DNA from: Jatrophihabitans sp.
GTDB taxonomy: Bacteria; Actinomycetota; Actinomycetes; Mycobacteriales; Jatrophihabitantaceae
DNA: 5,369 bases
Direction of reading: 5' to 3'
Assembly (NCBI GenBank): GCA_025966255.1
Contig: JAOPVG010000096.1
Location: 1-5,369 of the forward strand
In this document: piece after piece, positions 1 to 5,369 of the stretch
How positions within the stretch are numbered: position 1 is the first letter of the stretch
How the letters are laid out: each line of letters opens with the position of its first letter
The notes under the pieces: model-generated
Database searches by the model: none
Seen by the model: the letters and a program-made list of their open reading frames with translations, nothing else
What the model was told of the DNA's origin: nothing
Translations under genes and position numbers: made by a program

Positions 1-764
1 GCTGCGCGAGCGGCGTCGAAGAGTTCCTTGCGCATACCGTCGACGCGTTCGACGAGCGGCGAGGGTGCCTCTTCGACGACCTTCTGATGGCGTCGCTGGA
101 TGGAGCACTCTCGCTCGCCCACGGCCCACACGGTGCCGTGCTGGTCGGCCATGACCTGCACCTCGATGTGCCGGCCGGTGGCGAGGTAGGGCTCGCAGAA
201 GACGGTCGGGTCGCCGAACGCGCTCGCTGCTTCGGCGCTCGCCGCCTCGATCTCGCGGTCGAGATCGGCGAGGGCGCGGACGATGCGCATGCCCCGTCCA
301 CCGCCGCCGGCCGAGGCCTTGATCAGGACGGGCAGGTCGGCCTGGCGCACGCTCGCCGGATCGAGCTCGGCGAGTACGGCGACGCCGGCTGCCGCCATCA
401 TGCGCTTGGACTCGATCTTGCTGCCCATCGACTCGATCGCATCCGCGGGCGGGCCGATCCACGTCAGGCCGGCGTCGATGACCGCACGCGCGAACGCCGC
501 GTTCTCCGACAGGAAGCCGTAGCCGGGATGGACGGCGTCCGCGCCGGCCTTGCGCGCGGCCGCGATGAGCAGGTCGGCCCGCAAGTAGGTCTCGGCCGGG
601 GTGCTGCCCGGCAGGCGCACCGCGGCGTCGGCCTCGCGGGCGTGCGGGGCGTCGGCGTCAGCATCGGAGAAGACGGCCACCGTGCCGACACCGAGGTCAC
701 GGCAGGAGCGGAAGATGCGCCGCGCGATCTCGCCCCGGTTCGCGACGAGGACGGAGTTGATCAC
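1..764 (-). CDS. Acyl-CoA carboxylase alpha subunit, biotin carboxylase domain (partial, C-terminus beyond window)
   Basis: Biotin carboxylase part of an acyl-CoA carboxylase alpha subunit; it carboxylates biotin using ATP and bicarbonate in the cytoplasm and passes the carboxyl group to the adjacent beta subunit. 254 codons are visible before the window edge. Family alpha chains run about 650-670 residues, so the end of the ATP-grasp domain, the linker and the biotinyl domain (AMKM lysine) lie off-window. Visible motifs: VLVANRGEIARR (5-16), HPGYGFLSEN (79-88), K116 in MGSK, ATP-grasp lysine K149 followed by a glycine-rich loop (ASAGGGGRGM, 150-159), and H199/E201 through QRRHQKVVEE (223-232) with K228. 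These align with E. coli AccC K116, K159, H209 and K238. The start is GTG at 764-762, overlapping the beta-subunit stop as GTGA, with a weak GGGGTG upstream; the N-terminus then begins at the expected MINSVLVANRGE. Resembles accA2/atuF/liuD-type subunits. Family very sure; substrate undecided. Confidence 0.96.
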   Translation of the reverse strand, partial: MINSVLVANRGEIARRIFRSCRDLGVGTVAVFSDADADAPHAREADAAVRLPGSTPAETYLRADLLIAAARKAGADAVHPGYGFLSENAAFARAVIDAGLTWIGPPADAIESMGSKIESKRMMAAAGVAVLAELDPASVRQADLPVLIKASAGGGGRGMRIVRALADLDREIEAASAEAASAFGDPTVFCEPYLATGRHIEVQVMADQHGTVWAVGERECSIQRRHQKVVEEAPSPLVERVDGMRKELFDAARA

Positions 765-2359
765 AGTCGGAACACCCCGTATCCATTCGCGCCGGCCACG
801 GGCGCGGTATGCACTGCCGACAACGCAATGCCGAGCACGGTGCGGGTGTCTCGCGGGTCGATGATGCCGTCGTCGTAGAGCATTCCGGACAGGAACGGGG
901 CCAACGACTGCTCCTCGATCTGCGCCTCTACGTACGCGCCCATCTGCGCGGCGCCGTCCTCGTCGAAGGCCTGACCACGCGCCTCGGCGGCCTGCCGCGC
1001 GACTATCGTCATCACACCCGCAAGCTGCGCCGGACCCATCACCGCCGACTTCGCATTCGGCCAGGTGAACAGGAACCGCGGTCCGTAGGCGCGCCCGCAC
1101 ATGCCGTAGTTGCCGGCGCCGTACGAGGCGCCCATCGTCACCGTCAGATGCGGCACTTTCGAGTTGGATACCGCGTTGATCATCAACGCCCCGTGCTTGA
1201 TGATGCCGCCCTGCTCGTACTCCTTGCCGACCATGTAGCCGGTGGTGTTCTGCAGGAACAGCAGCGGGGTATCGGCGCGATTGGCGAGCTGGATGAACTG
1301 CGCCGCCTTCTGCGCCTCCTCGCTGAACAGCACCCCGCGGGCGTTGGCGAGGATGCCGATCGGATAGCCGTGCAGCGATGCCCAGCCGGTCACCAGCGAC
1401 GAACCGTAGAGCGGCTTGAACTCGTCGAAGTCCGAGCCGTCGACGAGCCGGGCGATCACCTCGCGCGGGTCGAAGGGCACCTTCAGGTCTGCGGGGACGA
1501 GCCCGAGCAGATCCTCTTCGTCGTAGAGCGGCGGCGCGGGATCCGGTTTCGGGGACGGGCCCTGCTTGTGCCAGTTCAACCGGGCGACGATCTGCCGGCC
1601 GATGCGGATAGCGTCCTGCTCGTCCTGGGCGAAGTAGTCGGCGAGCCCGGACCGGCGCGCATGCATGTCGGCGCCACCGAGCGACTCGTCGTCGGACTCC
1701 TCGCCCGTCGCCATCTTCACCAGCGGCGGACCGGCCAGGAACACCTTGGCCCGTTCCTTGACCATCACCACGAAGTCGCTCATGCCGGGGATGTACGCGC
1801 CGCCGGCGGTCGAGTTGCCGAAGACCAGCGAGATCGACGGAATGCCGGCCGCCGACAGCCGAGTGAGATCGCGGAAGACTTGCCCGCCCGGGATGAAGAT
1901 CTCCTTCTGCGTGGGCAGGTCGGCGCCGCCGGACTCGGTCAGACCGATCACCGGGAGCCGGTTCTGCAGCGCGATCTCGCCGGCGCGCAGCGTCTTCTTC
2001 AAGGTCCACGGGTTGGACGCGCCGCCGCGGATCGTCGGATCGCTGCCGTTGATCATGCACTCGACGCCGTTGACGATCCCGATGCCGGTGACCACGCTCG
2101 CGCCGACGGTGTAGTCCGAACCCCAGGCCGCCAGGGGCGACAGCTCGAGGAAGTGCGAGCCGGGGTCGATCAGCAACTCGATGCGTTCCCGGACGAGCAG
2201 CTTGCCGCGCTTGTGGTGACGGTCGACGTACTTCTGGCCGCCGCCCGCGACCGCCTTGGCGTGCTCGGCGTCGACGGTCGCGATCTGTGCTAGCAGCGCG
2301 GCGCGATTGGCGGCGTACTCGGGCGAGGACGGATCCACCGCCGTCTTGAGAACGGTCAT
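761..2359 (-). CDS. Acyl-CoA carboxylase beta subunit (carboxyltransferase, methylcrotonyl/geranyl-CoA carboxylase type)
   Basis: Carboxyltransferase subunit that moves the carboxyl group from biotin to an acyl-CoA; 532 residues, the usual length of MccB/LiuB/AtuC proteins. The N-terminal half has PTIRGGASNPWTLKK (108-122), ESGGADLPTQKEIFIPGG (142-159), the oxyanion-type loop GNSTAGGAYIPGM (181-193), FLAGPPLVKMATGEE (207-221) and LGGADMH (227-233). The C-terminal half has NTTGYMVGKEYEQGGI (371-386), GASYGAGNYGMCGRAY (410-425) and TWPNAKSAVMG (432-442). These resemble 3-methylcrotonyl- and geranyl-CoA carboxylase beta chains more than propionyl/acetyl-CoA PccB/AccD chains. ATG at 2359 is preferred because GAGG lies 6 nt upstream and MTVLK is a plausible family N-terminus. 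The longer in-frame GTG at 2443 lies inside a hairpin repeat and adds 28 low-complexity, charged residues. The stop overlaps the alpha-subunit start, implying translational coupling and matched subunit supply. Comparable to M. tuberculosis AccD2 (from memory). Exact acyl-CoA substrate unknown. Confidence 0.96.
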   Translation of the reverse strand: MTVLKTAVDPSSPEYAANRAALLAQIATVDAEHAKAVAGGGQKYVDRHHKRGKLLVRERIELLIDPGSHFLELSPLAAWGSDYTVGASVVTGIGIVNGVECMINGSDPTIRGGASNPWTLKKTLRAGEIALQNRLPVIGLTESGGADLPTQKEIFIPGGQVFRDLTRLSAAGIPSISLVFGNSTAGGAYIPGMSDFVVMVKERAKVFLAGPPLVKMATGEESDDESLGGADMHARRSGLADYFAQDEQDAIRIGRQIVARLNWHKQGPSPKPDPAPPLYDEEDLLGLVPADLKVPFDPREVIARLVDGSDFDEFKPLYGSSLVTGWASLHGYPIGILANARGVLFSEEAQKAAQFIQLANRADTPLLFLQNTTGYMVGKEYEQGGIIKHGALMINAVSNSKVPHLTVTMGASYGAGNYGMCGRAYGPRFLFTWPNAKSAVMGPAQLAGVMTIVARQAAEARGQAFDEDGAAQMGAYVEAQIEEQSLAPFLSGMLYDDGIIDPRDTRTVLGIALSAVHTAPVAGANGYGVFRL

Positions 2360-2365
2360 GCGTGG

Positions 2366-2369
2366 CCTC
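2366..2369 (-). promoter_or_regulatory. Ribosome binding site of the carboxylase beta subunit
   Basis: On the minus strand GAGG (within AGCGAGG) sits 6 nt before the ATG at 2359. It is the best-spaced Shine-Dalgarno in the window and decides the start against the in-frame GTG at 2443. It lies just downstream of a short inverted repeat (2374-2386). Confidence 0.65.
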
Positions 2370-2373
2370 GCTT

Positions 2374-2386
2374 CGCTCGTCGAGCG
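2374..2386. repeat. Short inverted repeat upstream of the beta-subunit RBS
   Basis: Arms CGCTCG (2374-2379) and CGAGCG (2381-2386) flank one central base. In RNA a stem of 5-6 bp with a three-base loop is possible. The 3' arm is followed by AAGCGAGG, which carries the Shine-Dalgarno and could also pair with the 5' arm as an alternative (TCGCT with AGCGA). GC-rich DNA produces such palindromes often, so function is speculative. Confidence 0.4.
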
Positions 2387-2428
2387 ACTCCGTTCCGGCG
2401 GTGCCCCTGGTTCGCTCCCCCCGCGTCG

Positions 2429-2434
2429 CTCATC
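2429..2434. repeat. Direct repeat CTCATC, left copy (possible target-site duplication)
   Basis: CTCATC abuts the left end of the hairpin repeat and recurs at 2506-2511 just past its right end, with AA between the right arm and the copy. This layout is what insertion of a small transposase-mobilised element leaves behind. Six bases can match by chance, so the reading is tentative. Confidence 0.4.
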
Positions 2435-2503
2435 GGTTTGCACCCGCCCCCGTCGCTATCTGCGCGTTTCGGCGCGCGATAGCGACGCCGGTGAGTGCAA
2501 ACC
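2435..2503. repeat. 69-bp imperfect inverted repeat (hairpin element) after the acyl-CoA dehydrogenase stop
   Basis: Outer arms GGTTTGCAC (2435-2443) and GTGCAAACC (2495-2503) are exact inverted copies, and so are inner arms CGTCGCTATC (2451-2460) and GATAGCGACG (2478-2487). Both pairs share one centre. A mismatched 7-nt internal segment separates them on each side, and an apical GCGCG/CGCGC stem (with one bulged T at 2461) closes around a small loop. The hairpin begins 3 nt past the dehydrogenase TGA on the minus strand. That is where a terminator would be, but no U-tract follows in either direction, so simple intrinsic termination is unlikely to be efficient. Direct repeats CTCATC at 2429-2434 and 2506-2511 flank it. 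It could be a dispersed MITE/REP-like element, a transcript 3'-end stabiliser or an attenuator. Confidence 0.8.
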
Positions 2504-2505
2504 AA

Positions 2506-2511
2506 CTCATC
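2506..2511. repeat. Direct repeat CTCATC, right copy, containing the dehydrogenase stop codon
   Basis: Second CTCATC copy. Read on the minus strand it is GATGAG and includes the TGA stop (2509-2507) of the acyl-CoA dehydrogenase. If the repeat is a target-site duplication, insertion occurred at the very end of that gene and left its reading frame intact. Confidence 0.4.
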
Positions 2512-3658
2512 GCGTGTACCCCAATGTCTTCGCGGTGAGGCCGGTCAGGATCTCGGTCGTCCCGCCGCCAATCCCCATGATGCGCATGTCGCGGTACTGC
2601 CGCTCGACCTCGGACTCGCGCATGTACCCCATCCCGCCGTGCAGCTGGACCGCTTGGTCGACCACCCACAGGCCCGCCTCGTCCGCGGTGTTCTTCGCGA
2701 AGCACGCCTCGGTGACCAGGTTCGTCTCGCCCGCGGCGGCCCGTAGCGCCACCGACCGCGTGTACACCCGCGCCACCTCGACCCGTCGCGCCATCTCGGC
2801 GAGCGTGTTCTGCACCGGCTGGCGGCTGATCAGCGGGCGTCCGAACGTCTCGCGCATCCGGCACCACTCCACGGTGACATCCAGCGACCGCTGCGCGCAC
2901 GCGTAGGACTGCACGGCGAGCCCGATCCGCTCGGACACGAAGTTCTGCGCGATCTGGATGAAGCCGGTGTTCTCGACCCCGACGAGGTTGGCCGCCGGCA
3001 CCCGCACGTCGGCGTAGGACAGCTCGGCCGTGTCCGAACACAGCCAGCCCATCTTCTCCAGCTTGCGGGACACGGTGAAGCCGGGCGTGCCCTTCTCGAC
3101 GACGATCAGCGAGATGCCGTGCGCGCCGGCATCACCGGTGCGCGCCGCCGTGACGACGAAGTCCGCCCGCACCCCGGACGTGATGTACGTCTTGGCGCCG
3201 TTCAGGACGTATTCGTCGCCGTCCCGCTTGGCCGTGGTGCGCAGGTTGGCCACGTCCGAGCCGCCGTCCGGCTCGGTGATCGCCAGCGAGCCGATCTTCA
3301 TGCCCTCGATCGTCGGCCGGACCCACTTCTCGACCTGCGCTTCATCGCCGGCCGCGACCAGGTGTGGCAGCGAGATGCCCGACGTGAACAGCGACGCGAA
3401 CACTCCGCTGGCCGCGCCCGCGTAGTGGATCTCTTCGGCGAGGACGAGCCCGTCGATGGCGTCGCCACCACCGCCGCCGACGGCCTCGGGGTAGCTGACT
3501 CCGATCAGGCCGAGCGCGCCCGCCTTCTCGTGCAGCGAGCGCGGCAGTTCGCCCGCTCGCTCCCACGCGTCTTGATAGGGCCGGACGTCGGTGCGGACGA
3601 AGCGGCGCACGGTGTCGCGCAGCGCCTCGCGCTCCGGAGTACCAAACGGGTCGGTCAT
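2507..3658 (-). CDS. Acyl-CoA dehydrogenase, isovaleryl/long-chain-type active site (FadE13/AtuD-like)
   Basis: Cytoplasmic FAD flavoenzyme making trans-2-enoyl-CoA from acyl-CoA and passing electrons to electron-transfer flavoprotein; 383 residues, normal for the family. Order: N-terminal helical domain (about 1-122), beta-barrel domain with ITEPDGGSD (127-135) contacting FAD, and C-terminal helical domain with RETFGRPL (269-276), QLHGGMGYMRE (338-348) and IGGGTTEI (363-370). The catalytic glutamate of MCAD-type enzymes (E in EGT) is replaced by G365, whereas E243 in VSERIGLA aligns with the helix-G base of isovaleryl-CoA and long-chain dehydrogenases, so E243 is probably the base. ATG at 3658 is chosen: it overlaps the upstream stop as ATGA and has GAGG 10 nt before it; an in-frame start 15 codons earlier would lie inside the upstream gene. 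The context suggests it supplies the enoyl-CoA for the carboxylase. Resembles M. tuberculosis FadE13 by gene order (from memory). Substrate unproven; a branched acyl-CoA is inferred. Confidence 0.95.
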   Translation of the reverse strand: MTDPFGTPEREALRDTVRRFVRTDVRPYQDAWERAGELPRSLHEKAGALGLIGVSYPEAVGGGGGDAIDGLVLAEEIHYAGAASGVFASLFTSGISLPHLVAAGDEAQVEKWVRPTIEGMKIGSLAITEPDGGSDVANLRTTAKRDGDEYVLNGAKTYITSGVRADFVVTAARTGDAGAHGISLIVVEKGTPGFTVSRKLEKMGWLCSDTAELSYADVRVPAANLVGVENTGFIQIAQNFVSERIGLAVQSYACAQRSLDVTVEWCRMRETFGRPLISRQPVQNTLAEMARRVEVARVYTRSVALRAAAGETNLVTEACFAKNTADEAGLWVVDQAVQLHGGMGYMRESEVERQYRDMRIMGIGGGTTEILTGLTAKTLGYTR

Positions 3659-5349
3659 TCGAAGACCGCCTCGGGGATCTCGACCACGCGCGACCGCAAC
3701 CATTCGCCGATCGCTTTGGCCTGTGGGTCGTGTCGGGCATTGGAGGCGACGCCCTCGCCGAGCAGATCGGACACCACGAAGTTCAGCGCCCGCAGGTTGG
3801 GCAGGACGTGCCGGGTGACCGGCAGCGTCGCGGTTTCCGGCAGCAGCCGCTGGAACTCCTCGACCGTCAGGAACGACGCGAGCCAGGCCCAGGCCGCGTC
3901 CGTCCGAGCCCAGACACCGACGTTCGCCGAGCCGCCCTTGTCGCCGCTACGCGCGCCGGCGATCGCACCCAGCCCCGCCCGCCGGGTCGGGCCGGACGGA
4001 GGTGGCAACGGCAGGGTCGGCGCTTCGACGTCCTCGAGCTCTCGGGTATCCCAGGCCGGCGCGATCGGGACCCGCTCGCCATCGGCGTGGACAGCGACGT
4101 GCGGTACCTCCGGCGCCGGCACGTACGCCGCGGTGAACACCCCGTACGGCGTTGCGTCACCAGGCGGGGCGGTGACGTGGAAGCCGGGATAGGACGCCAG
4201 AGCCAACTCGATCGCGGCACCGGAGAAGGCCCGCCCGAGCGGCTTCGGATCGGGCCCGCGCACGACGCAATGCAGCAGTGCGGCTGCCTCCTCCTGCACG
4301 TCGGCGTCGGGATGGTCGGTCCGCGCGAGCGTCCAGGTCGCATCCAACGACGCCAGCTGCGCCTTCACGAACGACGCCTTCGCCTCGATGTCGAGCCCGG
4401 TGAGCACGAAGGTGACCTCGTTTCGGAATCCACCCAGCGTGTTCAGGCCGACCTTCAGCGTGGGCGGCGGTGGCTCGCCGCGCACCCCGCTGATCCGGAC
4501 GCGATCCGGGCCGTCGTCGGCCAACGCGATCGTGTCGACCCGGGCCGTGACGTCGGGACCGGCGTACCGCGCGCCGGTGATCTCGTAGAGCAGTTGCGCA
4601 GTGACCGTGCCGACCGTCACCGCGCCTCCCGTATCCGCGTGCTTGGTGACCACCGACGTGCCGTCGGCGTGCACCTCGGCGATCGGGAAGCCGAGCGGCT
4701 TGTCGAGGTTCCGTAGCTCCCGGAAGAACGCGTAGTTGCCACCCGTCGCCTGCGGTCCACATTCGATGACGTGCCCGGCCGCGACCGCACCGGCCAGCGC
4801 GTCATAGTCGGTGCGGCTCCAGCCGAAGTGCGCGGCGGCCGGCCCGACCACCAGCGACGCGTCGGTCACGCGTCCGGTGACGACGATGTCCGCGCCGGAT
4901 GCCAGGCAATCGGCGATGCCCCACGCGCCGAGGTAGGCGTTGGCCGCCAGTGGCTCGCCCAGACCCAGCTCGGCGGCGCGGCCGCGCAGGTCGTCGCCCT
5001 CGACGTGTGCCACCGCGACGTCGAGGCCGAGGTTGTCGGCCAGCACCCGCACCGCCGCGGCGAGGGCACGAGGGTTGAGGCCGCCGGCGTTGGTGACGAT
5101 CTTGACGCCCTTGTCCAGCGCCGGGCCCAGCGAGGCTTCGAGATGGCGGAGGAACGTCTTCGCGTAGCCGAGGTTGGCGTCCTTGAGGCGATCGCGGCCG
5201 AGGATGAGCATCGTCAGTTCGGCGAGGTAGTCGCCGGTAAGCACATCGATGTCGCCGCCGGTGAGCATCTCGTGCATCGCCGACGCGCGGTCGCCGTAGA
5301 AACCGGACGCGTTCGCGATGCGGAGCGGCGAACGAGAAGCGCTCGTCAT
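3655..5349 (-). CDS. AtuA-family protein (DUF1446 plus C-terminal AtuA-like domain)
   Basis: 564-residue soluble protein of the acyclic terpene utilisation AtuA family; no signal peptide or membrane segment is seen. The large N-terminal DUF1446 domain (about 8-440) has IANASGFYGDR (11-21), TGDYLAELTM (38-47), TNAGGLNP (86-93), VTGRVTDASLV (157-167) and GHVIECGPQATGGNY (192-206). A proline-rich linker (about 444-455) leads to a small C-terminal domain with ARSGDKGGSANVGVWAR (466-482), the signature of the AtuA-like domain. Pseudomonas atuA belongs to the cluster for citronellol/geraniol growth, but the protein's reaction is not established. Here it is the first visible gene, overlapping the dehydrogenase by ATGA, which ties it to branched acyl-CoA breakdown. 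ATG at 5349 puts the first conserved strand near residue 10. No clear Shine-Dalgarno precedes it, and the frame stays open to the window edge (5369), so a longer N-terminus is possible. M. tuberculosis Rv0976c appears to be the counterpart (from memory). Confidence 0.92.
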   Translation of the reverse strand: MTSASRSPLRIANASGFYGDRASAMHEMLTGGDIDVLTGDYLAELTMLILGRDRLKDANLGYAKTFLRHLEASLGPALDKGVKIVTNAGGLNPRALAAAVRVLADNLGLDVAVAHVEGDDLRGRAAELGLGEPLAANAYLGAWGIADCLASGADIVVTGRVTDASLVVGPAAAHFGWSRTDYDALAGAVAAGHVIECGPQATGGNYAFFRELRNLDKPLGFPIAEVHADGTSVVTKHADTGGAVTVGTVTAQLLYEITGARYAGPDVTARVDTIALADDGPDRVRISGVRGEPPPPTLKVGLNTLGGFRNEVTFVLTGLDIEAKASFVKAQLASLDATWTLARTDHPDADVQEEAAALLHCVVRGPDPKPLGRAFSGAAIELALASYPGFHVTAPPGDATPYGVFTAAYVPAPEVPHVAVHADGERVPIAPAWDTRELEDVEAPTLPLPPPSGPTRRAGLGAIAGARSGDKGGSANVGVWARTDAAWAWLASFLTVEEFQRLLPETATLPVTRHVLPNLRALNFVVSDLLGEGVASNARHDPQAKAIGEWLRSRVVEIPEAVFE

Positions 5350-5369
5350 GGCGCGCCAGGGGTAGCACG

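Larger units (their letters stand above)
2360..2434 (-). other. Leader between hairpin repeat and carboxylase beta subunit
   Basis: This 75-nt untranslated stretch joins the hairpin repeat to the beta-subunit start. It is G-rich at its 5' end on the minus strand, and near its 3' end has a small near-perfect palindrome (CGCTCG-A-CGAGCG, plus-strand 2374-2386). That can fold as a 5-6 bp stem with a GAC loop, directly upstream of the Shine-Dalgarno. I see no convincing -35/-10 pair on the minus strand, so whether transcription starts anew here is undecided. The frame is open and in phase with the beta subunit, so an extended N-terminus cannot be formally excluded, but its composition argues against it. 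Confidence 0.45.

Noticed and set aside
87..878. Plus-strand frame of 263 codons opposite the biotin carboxylase
   Set aside because: It is complementary to strongly conserved biotin carboxylase motifs on the other strand, and its own translation has no domain-like pattern.
809..2293. Plus-strand open frame of 494 codons opposite the carboxylase beta subunit
   Set aside because: Antisense shadow in GC-rich DNA: its product is rich in Arg, His, Gly, Val and Asp with no recognisable domain, while the opposite strand encodes a full-length conserved carboxyltransferase.
2360..2443. N-terminal extension of the carboxylase beta subunit from the GTG at 2443
   Set aside because: The added 28 residues are charged and low in complexity, the GTG lies inside the hairpin repeat, and the ATG at 2359 has a well-placed Shine-Dalgarno and a family-like N-terminus.
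2435..2503. Classical Rho-independent terminator
   Set aside because: The stem is strong and correctly placed after the stop codon, but no T-run follows on either strand and the stem has a 7-nt mismatched segment, so it is reported as a repeat with possible terminator activity only.
2435..2503. CRISPR repeat or riboswitch
   Set aside because: There is only one symmetric unit with no spacer-repeat periodicity, and I recognise no conserved riboswitch core.
2360..2506. Internal promoter before the carboxylase pair
   Set aside because: TTGCAC and TATCGC on the minus strand look box-like but are only 13 nt apart and both lie in the hairpin arms; no better-spaced pair was found.
3119..4716. Long plus-strand frames (3119-4192 and 3730-4716) opposite the dehydrogenase and AtuA-like genes
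   Set aside because: They overlap each other and span two conserved minus-strand genes. Their translations are arginine-rich and low in complexity, and lack family motifs.

Overview
The window is GC-rich actinobacterial DNA. Codons are strongly biased to G/C in third position, and the layout resembles Mycobacteriales (Mycobacterium, Gordonia, Nocardia and relatives); the genus cannot be fixed from the sequence alone. All four genes are on the minus strand and fill nearly the whole window. In transcription order (right to left) they are: a two-domain AtuA/DUF1446 protein (5349-3655), an acyl-CoA dehydrogenase (3658-2507), the carboxyltransferase (beta) subunit of a biotin-dependent acyl-CoA carboxylase (2359-761), and the biotin-carboxylase (alpha) subunit (764 to the left edge, cut before its biotin-carrier domain).

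The genes form two tightly coupled pairs. AtuA-like and dehydrogenase overlap by four bases (ATGA), and so do the beta and alpha carboxylase subunits (GTGA). The pairs are separated by the only real gap, 147 bp (2360-2506). That gap holds a 69-bp imperfect inverted repeat directly after the dehydrogenase stop codon, followed by a leader with a good Shine-Dalgarno for the beta subunit. The inverted repeat is flanked by CTCATC direct repeats, as expected of a small mobile hairpin with a target-site duplication.

The gene set (AtuA + acyl-CoA dehydrogenase + methylcrotonyl/geranyl-type carboxylase) matches the logic of the Pseudomonas atu (acyclic terpene) and liu (leucine/isovalerate) pathways. 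From memory it also matches the M. tuberculosis order Rv0976c-fadE13-accD2-accA2. The inferred route is FAD-dependent alpha,beta-desaturation of a branched acyl-CoA, then ATP- and biotin-dependent carboxylation of the gamma-methyl of the 3-methyl-enoyl-CoA; the following hydratase and lyase would lie outside the window. The dehydrogenase has its probable catalytic glutamate at the isovaleryl-CoA-dehydrogenase position (E243), not the usual C-terminal position (G365), which fits a branched substrate. The role of the AtuA-like protein is not known. The window is mostly an ordinary catabolic operon; the hairpin element is the least explained part.
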